Shown here one piece after another: positions 13,765-33,970 of a stretch of DNA of 64,000 bases. How positions within the stretch are numbered: the first letter of the stretch is position 1; every line of letters begins with the position of its first letter. The notes below the pieces were generated by a model. The model had not been told where the DNA came from, searched no databases, and worked only from the letters and a program-made list of their open reading frames with translations. The translations under genes were made by a program, and so were the position numbers. Origin of the DNA: Amphibalanus amphitrite (Eukaryota; Arthropoda; Thecostraca; Balanomorpha; Balanidae); contig NW_024881521.1 in NCBI RefSeq assembly GCF_019059575.1, positions 917,297-981,296 of the forward strand, written 5' to 3'.

Positions 13765-14188
13765 AATATAAATTGCAGAAAAGTATGTATAAATAACCTT
13801 ATGCTCATTCTTTGCACTTTTTTGTTGAAATTGAATAATTAAACAAAATCATTGATATATTTCGGCTTGCGCCATCTTCAGAATGTACAGAAACAATTGT
13901 CGACACAAGCAAACAAAATTCGATTCCATCAATCAATAAATCGTGCAGCGCTTCAATCAGCTCCTTGATGAGAGAATAATTTCATATATACATGGCTCTC
14001 GAAATAACGATGCGCCGTCCATGATATCTACGATACATGTACAATATACAACACACAAGATCAATATACAATATACAAAATAATAACATAGAATCTGCAT
14101 GAATCATCACATTGTTTGGCGCAGCCTAAATCAACGGCACAATCAGACAGTAGTTGTCACAATCAATTTGTGGATATGTACGATATAG

Positions 14189-14989
14189 TTATGTGGGGGT
14201 GTACGATGGACGCTGCAGAAGTGGCCAGGATGAAGTTTGGGTGTTCAAACATGGTTTTTGGTTCCTTATTTCCACTGATTCGGATATTTTTAAATCAGCG
14301 ACGTCTTTACACACTCTTTCAATGGAGATTTTGAATGACGATGATGTGATTGTGCATGATGGATGTCTTTGGGTAACGTGATCCCCAAGAGGGGTGTTTT
14401 TTGCCTTGTTCTTAGCGTCACGAAAGTGTTCATTGAATCTGTCACGGATGCGCCTTTTTGTTTCGCCAATGTAAATAGTACTTTCATTGTCACAAAGATT
14501 ACATGTAATTTTGTAGACGGCATTTTTGATGTGACAGCGGCCTGGGAGCCCTGCTTCGCATGTGGCACAGCGTTTGGCACCAGCAGGGCACGGGGGGCTT
14601 TCCAGCGCTGACCTCACGATGTGTTTGGCCACCGTTTTCCCACTGGTCCACGCGATACGTGCCTGTACGCCACATGAGCGCACTACCCCGTTGACTCGTC
14701 GTGCAAGGGTCTCGTCTATGTAGGGGAGAGATATGTAAGTCGTGTCGGTGTCTCGTTGCTTAGTGTTACGTCTTTTTGATCTTTGTCTGTGATACATGAT
14801 TTTGTGTTTAGTGCTTTGAATGAGTCTGTTCGGGTATCCATTGTGTCTGAACAGTGATTCCATGAGTCCCATGCCCCGTTCTTGTGCTTGTCTATCAGAA
14901 CCTAGTCGTTTGGCGCGTAGAAGCTGAGAGTGTAGTACAGAGCGTTTGCATTGCATCGGGTGTGCTGACGTGTAGTGAATGATGATGGG
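14189..14989 (-). pseudogene. Penelope-like element ORF, C-terminal part with GIY-YIG endonuclease
   Basis: The open frame runs from 15058 to 14189 (289 codons). About the first 23 codons are antisense to the other arm, so only the part below 14990 is element-derived. It begins after the reverse transcriptase core (no YADD box) with SAHPMQCKRSVLHSQLLRAK and a NGYP motif typical of the thumb/linker. Cys-rich CATCEAGLPGRC and C..C follow, then the GIY-YIG nuclease: VYKITC, IYIGETKRRIRDRFNEHF and a Glu-containing helix near the end (SIERVCKD...SVEIRNQKPCLN). The frame is intact but truncated, so it is nonfunctional as a full retroelement. Confidence 0.88.
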
Positions 14990-15431
14990 GGCCAAACACA
15001 TCGTGAGGTCAGCGCTGGAAAGCCCCCCGTGCCCTGCTGGTGCCAAACGCTGTGCCACATGCGAAGCAGGGCTCCCAGGCCGCTGTCACATCAAAAATGC
15101 CGTCTACAAAATTACATGTAATCTTTGTGACAATGAAAGTACTATTTACATTGGCGAAACAAAAAGGCGCATCCGTGACAGATTCAATGAACACTTTCGT
15201 GACGCTAAGAACAAGGCAAAAAACACCCCTCTTGGGGATCACGTTACCCAAAGACATCCATCATGCACAATCACATCATCGTCATTCAAAATCTCCATTG
15301 AAAGAGTGTGTAAAGACGTCGCTGATTTAAAAATATCCGAATCAGTGGAAATAAGGAACCAAAAACCATGTTTGAACACCCAAACTTCATCCTGGCCACT
15401 TCTGCAGCGTCCATCGTACACCCCCACATAA
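14990..15431 (+). pseudogene. Penelope-like GIY-YIG ORF fragment, inverted arm copy
   Basis: The same C-terminal 145 codons as in the minus-strand copy, from AKHIVRSAL through IYIGETKRRIRDRF to the stop. The first codons (MMMG) are junction sequence. Shorter than the other copy, lacking everything upstream of the linker. Confidence 0.85.
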
Positions 15432-15896
15432 CTATATCGTACATATCCACAAATTGATTGTGACAACTATTGTCTGATTGTGCCGTTGATTTAGGCTGCG
15501 CCAAACAATGTGATGATTCATGCAGATTCTATGTTATTATTTTGTATATTGTATATTGATCTTGTGTGTTGTATATTGTACATGTATCGTAGATATCATG
15601 GACGGCGCATCGTTATTTCGAGAGCCATGTATATATGAAATTATTCTCTCATCAAGGAGCTGATTGAAGCGCTGCACGATTTATTGATTGATGGAATCGA
15701 ATTTTGTTTGCTTGTGTCGACAATTGTTTCTGTACATTCTGAAGATGGCGCAAGCCGAAATATATCAATGATTTTGTTTAATTATTCAATTTCAACAAAA
15801 AAGTGCAAAGAATGAGCATAAGGTTATTTATACATACTTTTCTACTTTGATGATGCTCAAAGATGCCATTGCTCGCCTACAACAATATAAATTGCA

Positions 15897-24128
<8,232 letters not shown>

Positions 24129-24130
24129 TA

Positions 24131-25075
24131 GGGGAGAGCGGGGTCAAATGTAACACGGGGCAATTGTAACAGTGTTAATAATTCATAAACTTACCAATAG
24201 AATGAGCTGATGTTAAGACCGAAAATGCGTAATTCTATACTGCCTTTCCCAACGGAGTTTGAAGCGAAAGTGCCGGGTATGTCGATGGCTGTGCACAGTA
24301 ATGTGTTTTTGAGTGCAATTTGTAAATTTTTATACCGTTATATTTGATTAGCTCATTCCCGCCATTGAAAAGCTATCGACTTCAGACTTTGTGTAAGCGT
24401 TGGCAGGCTTGTTGTCCATAAATTGAAAGCATTAAATGTTGTACATGCAACATCTTTTTGCGCCAGTTTCGTCTAAAATATGTCAAGGCGCGACGGGGAC
24501 AATTGTAACATTTTTGCAGGGGTCAAATGTAACAGGTTGTAGGTCAGTGCCATTATGTCAAAGTCATCAAATTTTCAAGGGAGATGAAACATTGCTAGAA
24601 TTAAGAGAACTGTAAGTTTTGTCGCAATCGGCAGCTTTTTACGCGATTTATTTGCGAAAAACCGAGGGAGAGGAGGTCCATCCAACCCCTGTATAAGTGC
24701 GAGGTTTTAAGCCTTTTTTCCTGAGAAGAACCGTCACTACCAAGTCTGGGAAGATGAACAAGTGTTCAATACTTTTGTTAAATCAAAGTTTTGGGGAAAA
24801 ATTGTGTTGCTGTAGCCTGTAAATTAGCATGTTACAATTGTCCCCGGGTGGTGTTACTTTTGACCCCGTATCTGGGGTGAATTGTAACAGATGAATTGAC
24901 TTTTTCGGACAACAATTTTGACCCAAAAAATAAGTTATTTCGGAAATGTTTTAACTGCATTTTAAAGACAAAACATCATAGTTTCTGAAAATAAAAGAAA
25001 GAGTTTTATAACTGCAAACGTGTTTGCACCAGATGACAAAATGCAAAAATTGTTACAATTGACCCCGCTCTCCCC
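24131..25075. mobile_element. 945-bp TA-flanked MITE with internal copies of its terminus
   Basis: Terminal inverted repeats GGGGAGAGCGGGGTCAA.TGTAACA match at 24 of 25 bases, flanked by TA at 24129-24130 and 25076-25077. Variants of GGGGTCAAATGTAACA and GGGGACAATTGTAACA recur at least four times inside (near 24495, 24520, 24835 and 24860). No coding frame. Confidence 0.88.
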
Positions 25076-25077
25076 TA

Positions 25078-27443
25078 AATCAGGTCTGAGTGCCACTTCG
25101 ACGCCTTTCACGAGTTGAGCATGACAAGTCTCACAATAACGTCACATAGGTTTGCAAAATGTTGAACTAGTGTTAGGCGCAGTCAGCACTACCAGACTAT
25201 GAGTGAACATGGGTAATAAGCAGAGCATGGATAATTCCAAGGTAAGGAATTAGAAAAACTGGTAAATCTTAAAGGTAATACAGGTATATAGGAAAATGTA
25301 TACCTATTACCCATCACTTTATGCGAGATAAATGTTACAATTAAACTATGCCAATATGGGTTATGCCAATATGGGTTATGCGGGTAAAACCCAAACAGTA
25401 GGCTCCGAATAAAATGAATCGAATAAAACATTTTGAGTGAACATATACAAAAATGCAGCAGTACATCATAAAGCCTCCGAAATTCTCCAACAGGATGTGC
25501 ATCATGCATGTCAGCATTTTATGTAAGAATTTACTTGCACCTTTTGGAAACGCTAGCGCTGCAGCATAGTTCTACACGCTATCTTGTAATAGATGGAGCC
25601 AAGTGACGCTCTGATCGCTCATGAGAAGTAAATGATGGTGTCCTGAAAGAATTATTGTGGTCAGCCACCGAGAAGCGCCGACCCAAGCCTGGTCCCTCTT
25701 CAGATGTCCCTGTCGGGAGCGGAAGAGAAAAGACCCTCTGCATCACCCGGATGAGGACAAAGGCTCGAGATTTTCGTGCCCCTTGCCGCTTTGACGAATA
25801 ATGGGCTTTATGCCCCGTGCCATACGACGTCTAATAGCGGGGCTTCAGACGTCCAGAACGGCCTCTGCCAGGATAAACGAATTGCAAAAGTTAGAACTCG
25901 ACAATCGGAAGACGGAGCGCTCTCAAACGTCCCGAGAATTGGGGGCATTTTCGTGAAAGAGCAGACTATTGAAGCTGATTCAGACCGCATCGGCACAACC
26001 CCAGGCAGTGGTCCCTCACAGAAATCTCAGAATCGGCACCGAGGGGAGCACCGCCGCGACGATATGGCTTTCTAGGGGAGTCGCTCAATTACGTCCATTT
26101 ATTAGTGACATACAGCTCACAGCTGTCTAATTGGTGATCAGCGAACATTAGCTGCTAAGTTATAGGACAGATTTAGTCTAGGGAACATCAAGGGTATGCT
26201 TACAGAGAAGCTGAAGACCAGGCAATTGGAACGCCAAGAAAAGACAAAGCAACAGTCAGAATTCGCTGAAACTTTAAGGGGAAAAATTAAAGCAGGCAAA
26301 TATTTTAAAATGAGTTAGTCTATCAATAAAAAGTAAAAAGGAAGGCTGCACAAAGTAGCAAAGTAGGCTCAGCTTGGACAACAGCAGGAGCGCAGAGACC
26401 TTCAGTTGCTTCTTTACACCATAGTGCCAGCAATATGGTTGTGTTCACCATCAATAAGACCCATCGAAGATCCCCTAGTATCGACTACTTCCGCGTTGGG
26501 AACAGCAGAGGGTCCAGTCGATGTGCCAGGGATCGGGAGCTGCCATCTAACCGGATTTAGCGTCCGTGCAGACTACCTCAACGCGCGAAACGATCCGTTT
26601 ATCACCGCTAACGCCATTAGTGTCGGAACCAGAGGCGGCGTGTCCGTGCCACTCTCCGTCGGCTGGAGGCGCCGCCGGCCAAATCGACCGTGCTCATCAG
26701 GCCAATTACTGGCGTCGGACACCGACAGACAGACAGACAGACAGACAGACAGAGGCGGACAGGAAGGCGGACAAAAAGACAGATATAGTGCATGCGCAAC
26801 AGAGTCAGACGGACAGGGGGCGAAAGAAATGGCTGTGGTGCCTGCATCCGCCACATTTTTTACCTCTGTCCGCCTAATAGGAGAGAGGACCTATCGATCC
26901 TCTTTCCTCGGACATATCGATATGGGTGTCCGGCCACGATGATAGACATGACCACTGATCAAATGCGTTCAACATGACATCACTGACGTTCCACAGCTCT
27001 GCCAGACCCAGCGGCCGCCCCCGCTCAGGCTAATCATCTGCCCGACAGCCCAGCGGCGGCAAAAGTGGCGCCTGTTCTGGCGCGCCGGCCGATCGCCTCT
27101 CGTTAGGCAGCGGCAGAAATGGCGCACTGTTCGGTGGCGATTCAGTCTTTGTACGCTGCCCCTCCCGGCCGACAGCACACAACTCCTCACAATGGCTAGG
27201 CGCATTGTCCGGAAATAAAAGCATTTCGCTGTCAGTGGAGGGTGTACGGACGAGGCACGGGAGACGGTGTGTGGTGGGTAGTCCGGAGCTGTGGGAGACT
27301 GTCTGGTGCCGGTAGAAACACAATACCGCATGTAATATTCAACAGATTTCGCCCGACGCAGTTCTCAGGGGGAGCTAGCTTATTGGAGCAGTGAAGCGTG
27401 ACTTACAGCTGCCAGACAACAGAACCTGTGGTTTGTCTGCAGG
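25078..27443. other. Intergenic
   Basis: No gene supported. Contains two tandem copies of ATGCCAATATGGGTT (25348-25377), a GACA tetranucleotide run (26724-26753) and a GC-rich block near 26980-27320. Confidence 0.5.
26724..26753. repeat. (GACA)n microsatellite
   Basis: About seven perfect GACA/ACAG units. The Thr-Asp-Arg-Gln frames here are repeat artefacts. Confidence 0.95.
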
Positions 27444-27447
27444 TTAA

Positions 27448-27944
27448 AGGGACCCTCCCACCTTCAAAAAAGTTTATGAATTGGCATGAAAGTGATGTCG
27501 CTCGGTTCAGAAAGAGCGAAAACGAATATCTACCAAATTTCACCGAAAAATATTCACCGGTTTTCAAGATACTATACTTTTATTTTTGTTTACTTTTTGG
27601 GATCTCCGCTGTTCCTAGCGACTTTATTTGGAAGCAATAGTTTGGCAGCTGAAAGTGCGGCACTTGTTGCGCGCAAAGCAGCGTATACCACCGCGTGCTA
27701 CAAAACGTTTTAGTCAAACATTTAAAAATCGTTAGATATCTGCGTTGACGTCACACATTCAGAGGGGTACCTATTCCTTTGCATTAGCCCCTCTGAATCA
27801 AAATGCTGCAATTTTGAAATTCAATATTTCCGATTTAAGGCATTTCTCGATGTTGTGAGTGCCGAAACTGGTAGGTAATTGTGAGCCAGGGACCCCATTT
27901 TGGCTATCTCAACTCAAATCTAATGTTAAGGTGGGAGGGTCCCT
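27448..27944. mobile_element. 497-bp TTAA-flanked MITE
   Basis: Perfect 17-bp terminal inverted repeats AGGGACCCTCCCACCTT, flanked by TTAA at 27444-27447 and 27945-27948. AT-rich interior; the 75-80-codon frames inside have no family. TTAA duplication suggests a piggyBac-mobilised element, although TA with longer termini is also possible. Confidence 0.82.
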
Positions 27945-28022
27945 TTAAATAGCTAAAAAGTATGTTCACATTTTTATATTGTGCCCATCCACAAGATGCG
28001 GTATGCGGTAAATGTACATTAA

Positions 28023-29219
28023 CCCTCGCCCCGTTGGGGGGGGGGGCATTTTGGCCCCCCCCCCTGTGGTTTTTCCTGAATAGCAAGAAAACGGCTGCGC
28101 GCAGCGCCGCCAAATTTTCAGTACCTTCCCGGGCATCAATTTGACACCTTCACACCAAATGTCAAGTCTTAGGTCACCTTAGGTCAGGAGTTATTGAGGT
28201 CAAACTGAGGTCATGTTCGAGCAAAAATGAGCAAAAACATACAATCTTGAAACGCTCACCAAATCTACAGTTATCAAGCAATTTCAAAGTTCTTTATATG
28301 GTCTAGTAGACAAAAAGCGGTGCTACAAAACTGCCATCTCGGATTTTCAAAATTTTGGGTTTTTGACCCCAAAAATTAAAAAAAAAAATTGATCTTTTTT
28401 TAGAAAAGCTAAAAAAATCCAAAAATTTCCCGAATTTCGAAAAAACCCGGAATAAATGTTATAGTCCCTGCGCTCTTCTATAGGTATACATACCAAATTT
28501 CAGATCGATATCTCGTTTTTTGGCCAAGTTATAGCGAAAAAACTGTTCAAAAATGATGACGTCAAATTTTTTAACTCAATTTTTAGCGATTCTAGACCAG
28601 TAGACTACGTACGGCAAAACAAAGACCACCGTTGAACTCCCCGTGACGAGCTGCATCGATTCGATACCCATTTTATGCAAAAATATTAACTTTGAAATTT
28701 GACCTAATTTGACCTGACCTTGGCCTGACCTTGACCTGACCTTGACCAAAACGTGACCTAAGTTGGCCCCAAAGGCTGCCTGACCCACATAATCACATTT
28801 GTCATGTAAAATGGACCATAAAACATGTATCACACGACACTTTCATATTGTGACCCCCCAGTGACCTGACCTCTGTGACCTGACCTGGTATCAGTGACCT
28901 CAAATAGCAAAATATGTGTTTGAAGAACATTTCCCCATCCATGATTTTCAATGAAATACATTTTACTCGATCTTACAACGCATTTCTTGAAATGCCTGTA
29001 AACGGTGAAAATTGGACCTTTGACCTGACCTGTGACGTCATCGGTTTGACCTAGTTCAATAAAATTGGGTCACAAGGTAGTTCCCGGATAGGGCTATCCA
29101 ACACCGTTTGCCGCTTGTCGCCAGGTTGCGTGGTTCTCGAGATCTTAGGGGGGGGGGGGCAAAATAGCCCCCCCCCCCCAACAGCGCGCGTTGCTCGGCA
29201 GAGCCCAACGGGGCGCGGG
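28023..29219 (+). mobile_element. TTAA-flanked piggyBac-like nonautonomous element, copy 1
   Basis: TTAA at 28019-28022 and 29220-29223. Terminal inverted repeats read CCCTCGCCCCGTTGGG and CCCGCGCCCCGTTGGG. A second nested inverted block of C/G runs with GGC.ATTTTG.CCC lies near each end. The interior carries TGACCTGACCTTGACCTGACC-type arrays (about 28695-28755 and 28850-28895). There is no transposase frame. Copy 2 lies inverted at 52877-54052. Confidence 0.82.
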
Positions 29220-29223
29220 TTAA

Positions 29224-32200
29224 CAGTAAAGTAAAGCACATATATCTTACATATATATCTTTCCATTATAGAGCGGTTGTCTATATCCTGCAGAAACCTA
29301 TTGCCATAGGTATATAAAACGTCATTTAGAATGATGACGATTATCAATATCTGGTTATCCAGAAAACGTGTATCACTATGAGTAATGGCCACAAAACCAA
29401 TCCACGATTCTCCCATAGTGATACCATAACGGTACGCACTTCCTGCAGCGCGTGGTTCCAATCACAATTTTCAGCATCTGGGCCATTTCCATTCGGCTGC
29501 CGTGGCGGTTTCAGTACCGGAGGTTGTAATTAAACCATCAATAGCCGCATCGATCCGACATCAAAGCCGGCTGGAGTGCTCCTTCACAGGTCCCGGCGGA
29601 CGGTCCCCGCTGAATGCCGCCCGTTCACCCACCGGGTCCGGTCGGCCGGTCCGCGTCTCCGCTCGGAGGCACGTGCCTCCCGTCGTCACAAGACGGAACC
29701 GTGCTGGATAAACACATTGCCACTTGAATATAGGCGAGCGTCACATCAAACAGTGCCCAGAACGCGCCGCCGCTGTGCATATATGCCACAGTAATTAGTG
29801 TTGCATTGTATGGCGAGGTCTACACGGGCTACATCACTCAATGGGCAGGTACCTACTGATTAAAACGACGGCCTGAGTCGCAGTCATAACATCCAATCTT
29901 TATGGCCGACCTACGTCAGTTAATCCTATGGCCAGAACAACACTAAACCATGTAGATATAAAAAAATATGACTCTAAAACAGCACAACACTAAACCAGCC
30001 AAGAAGATGGAATAACACAAAACTATGTTTTGAACGAACTCAGAAACAAATACTTTCATATCATACCTCTCCCGTGACCTCAAGTTGATGGTCCGAGCTC
30101 GATAAAATATCGAACCAGCTGATAACATCGGTTCCAGGTGGACAAGGTTCCGTATTCATATGGCCACGCCTGACGTTCGATGCACGTCGGAAATAGCTTT
30201 CCTTTGGTTATGTCCTGCATCAATTCAAGGCATGTCCATGTGCATGTTAATGTGCGCCATGAAACGATATGACAATGATGCTCGAATAGATTAGACATGC
30301 ATGAGAAAGTCAACGGGTGGTGATAAGTGCACTAGCCAGACACAGATGTATAACATTTCCATTCTAATTCGAAGTGCTCACATTCTGCAGCGCCCCAGCT
30401 GAGCACAAGTCAGCTGCACTATACCTTTGTTCGCCGTACTAACGTGGAACGCTGCTACCTCCGACACGTTCACGGTTAGATCGACCGCTCCTGCCCCGAC
30501 TCAAACCGGCCTGGCCCCGCGCGGTCCACGCCCGCCAGCCACCTTATTGAAAACTGACCGCCGCCCGAAGTAACACCGCCAATATTGGAAACTACCGTCG
30601 CCCGAGGGATTTATTCGACCCGACGGCGGCGGTGGGGAGCGCTGGGCGGCCGATTCACACCCTACCGGCCGGCTGAGGGTGGAACAGAAACAGGGCGGGA
30701 GCGGGCGAAAAGGGACAGAAACTGGTGGGGGAGCAGCGAAATCGGAATTACAGCGAGGGTGAGTCCGAAAGATGGGAGAACACTGGATAAAAATGTGACA
30801 TAAACTGAATAGAGTGGAAAGAGGGTACCGAAAAATAGAAAAAGAAACAGCGAGCTAAACAATAGCACCAAGTAGCATGAAAGAGGACTAGTTAAGCAGT
30901 AAAGAAAGAGCTGGAATAGAAAAAAATCAACAGACAGAAAATTCAATTGAGCAAACAAAGCATGGAGCTATGAACTAAGCAAAATTGGTAGAGCAGGAAT
31001 GAGCAAAAGAGCACGAGACTCAAAACAGCCCAACCATCACGGAAGGTGTCGCGCCGAGACTGACAATCGAAGAAGTCAAGCGCTCGAGTGACTTGACATC
31101 TCGTCTACGAGCCTCCGCGCTGCTCATTCGGGCTGTGACACGTTCCTATCAGCCCATCGGGAGTCGAGGGCGCGTCTTTGTGCGCACGAGAGGCGCACCG
31201 GCTCCCCAGCCACACTACACACGCCATGTATGAGGCCACTCACAGTTCCCCCTGTCCCACGAACCGACGAACATGAAAGGTAAGAGGGTGAGAGCAAGCT
31301 GGCGACGTGTCTAACAGGAGCCGGGTTTATCGGGAAATCTACCAAAACGTCGGCATCATTTTAGCTGCCGCGAGTGTGGGGTTCCTCTGAGAATCGATGT
31401 CACGTCATTTATCACGCCTGCCTGAGAGCGCGATCGCTGCCATGTTTTCAAGTTATCGAGACGCAGCCCGACACGACAAAGCCGGTTAAGTGAAGCTGGG
31501 AAAGGAGATGTCTGTCGCCTCCCGCCCACCATATGTCTTCCGGACATGACCGATGAGGGGCCGTAAGTGGGCTGCTCGACCATAATGCACCGATGGCGGC
31601 GGCACGGCAGGCTCGCTCCCATCCACCGGCTCACCCTCGTCCGCTGTGTGCCCTGACGGATGACATGACCGAGAGATCCGCGGCCGGTGACGGATGACGG
31701 GTGTCAGCTGTCAGCGGCGCCGCCGCGGCACGCCCGTCGACAGAGTACACATGACTGCGCCCCTCCGCCGCCAACGACGGCGACGACGACGACAGCGACG
31801 ACGGCGGCGGTGGCGACGGCGAGGAGCTCAACGGTGACGTGTCAGAAAGGAGCGGAAGGAAGCTGAGTCACCGGGAGGGTCCGTTCGACGTCGTCCGTCC
31901 GAGACAGGACCCTCTGAGCCGGGCGGAGCTGTGACAACCCTCGGAGACCGGGCAGTGACGCGGCCGGCCTCGTGCCGCCCCGTCTCAATGCGGTGCCCGG
32001 CACTGCTGGGAGCGGACAGCTGGCAGTGACGGTCTGCACAGGCGGACTGAATTGAATGGGGTCGCCGGGTCGGTCCCCTCGAAGCGCCGCCGCCACCAGC
32101 CGTGCCATATCGGGTCGAACGAGGTCTGGCGGTACATACGCAGCCGAAGCCGAGCGTGCCGGTCGGCGTGACGAATCCACTGAGTTCATCGACATTACGG

Positions 32201-32998
32201 CGCGCACCAGGACTTTTCCCAGAAACACTGGCCTGAATTCCATTGAGCACGATATTGTTGGTGAATGTGCAATGAGCATTGTGCATTTGACGAAGAAGGC
32301 GATCGACCTCATCGGAATAGATGCTGTCTCGTGCCAGAGGTTCATCGGATTCCACCGTCCATTTGCACTCTGACGCCCAACACGGACAAAAGACACGGTG
32401 ACATAAAATCGTTATTTAAACAAATGACCGAAACTGAACGGCAAAATAAATGGGGCATATCATAAACGGTCGACCTGAAATGCCACTACAGCTCTATTAA
32501 GCACTACGAGCCACGGCACCGGGTGCAAGATAAAGCATCTGTCGTCGATTTTCGCTACTGGCGGCGCCCGCCTTTATGTTGTCTGCGTGCCGTCAGCCGA
32601 TTAGAGGACCAGGCCCCGCTCTGCACGCGGCAAATGGCCTGCGGCCGACAATTAATGGGGCGAAATTTCAGTCGAAGCGGCACGGGCAGTCGGCGGTCCT
32701 TTCACCCCAGTTATGACTGGGGGATTGACGCAGTTTGCGCTTATTGTGGTGCACATGCTACCAAAGTGGCACGTGAGTCAGGGAATGGCGAGGATGTGTG
32801 GGGTAGATTGATATAAACGACACTAATTTGGTGCATGCAGCGGAGATTGAAAACTGTAGAAGTGAGTTTGAAGGGTGTAGGGGTTTGGAAAGGACAATTA
32901 AATTAAATCAACTCTCGCACGGAACTACCATTACGAGGGATTTCACAATACCTAGAGGAAATCGGCACCGCATGAAGTGTAATCAAAGTTCACACATT
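29224..32998. other. Intergenic with GC-rich islands
   Basis: No gene supported. GC/CpG-rich blocks occur at about 29560-29780, 30480-30800, 31100-32180 and 32560-32720. CGACGACGAC-type trinucleotide runs near 31775-31830 give low-complexity Ser/Pro frames. AT-rich spacers separate the blocks. Confidence 0.45.
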
Positions 32999-33000
32999 TA

Positions 33001-33968
33001 GGGTAAGGTGCCTAATTAGCGACCCTTTCCGATTTGCGACCTACCTCCCTACATAAAAACTGGCAGGAGAAAACGGGGTAAAAACATCGTCAAAAGGTCA
33101 GCCAAACTTTGGTTATCAAATCAAATTATTTTCCGGTCGTCGATGTTTCTGGTGGGACGTTTCAGGATGACGAGTTTCTTATCCAAGACGTGTGTGTTTA
33201 GGCCTTCTCTAATGAAAAGCGATGCACATTAAGATGATGCACCTTTTTTATTCTGAATCGACATTCCTTTTTTAATTGATTGCCGTTTTCCCATAGTGAA
33301 TCGCTCAACTGTGCACAGCATGGCGGTTAAAAATGTGTCGCAACTCATATTTCCTATTTGCGTCTGACATGGTCGCAAATAGCTCAAGAAGGGAAAGAAA
33401 GGGGAAAAGAGGGAAATGAAAATGAGGTGTTGCTGAATCTTGCAATGTGTGGCAGGGGATGCCAAATGTCGTCACCGACTGCAGGGGTGCCGAATTCAGC
33501 GCAGACCTCGAATATCAAACAAGATAGCCCGCAAAATTTGGGTTTCCGCCTTCTTTTCGCCTTCGGTGCATCACGTGATCAGTTTTTACTTACGTAAATG
33601 TGTTGGATAAACGTTCCTGTTCGAGTGATTGAGTGCTTTGCGTATAGGTTACCTTTTTGAGATCATATTTCATCTTTTCAGGCGTCGCATTTTTTGCCAT
33701 TTTTAATATGGGGAAACCCATGACTTATTAGCGACCCTCCCCGGTCGCTAATCGGGAAGAGTTCCCTATTAGCGTTTTTTCCAATGGTTTGCACTTTGCC
33801 AAAATGCTCACTACAAATAAGTTAGTGAATATTGGGGCAGAAAATGACTATATTTTAATAGAAAAATGGACGATCTCTCCGAAAATCAAGCCAGTAACAC
33901 AGTGGCACCCACAGAGCGTGAGCAATGACGGTTCAAATTAAGGGGGTCGCTAATTAGGCACCTTACCC
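33001..33968. mobile_element. 968-bp TA-flanked MITE with GGGTAAGGTGCC termini
   Basis: Perfect terminal inverted repeats of about 26 bp (GGGTAAGGTGCCTAATTAGC...), flanked by TA at 32999-33000 and 33969-33970. The terminal motif GCGACC..CCTATTAGCG recurs inside near 33732-33775. No transposase frame. Confidence 0.88.
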
Positions 33969-33970
33969 TA

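Larger units (their letters stand above)
13777..15883. mobile_element. Palindromic 5'-truncated Penelope-like element insertion
   Basis: Inverted arms 13777-14630 and 14990-15843, 854 bp each, are nearly identical (one clear difference, near 14150/15472). They flank a single-copy 359-bp centre. The minus-strand copy keeps the end of the reverse transcriptase region, linker and GIY-YIG domain; the plus copy keeps only the GIY-YIG end. A 13-bp direct repeat AATATAAATTGCA at 13765-13777 and 15884-15896 probably is the target duplication. Partial inverted copies and truncation are known for Penelope-like elements. Confidence 0.85.

Noticed and set aside
13777-15843. Two independent GIY-YIG host genes
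   Set aside because: The two frames are inverted copies of one element end, with linker motifs specific to Penelope-like elements.
29051-29461. 136-codon ORF containing NPRPVGLCRATRAV
   Set aside because: This is translation of the terminal inverted repeat of the TTAA element, a common false prediction.
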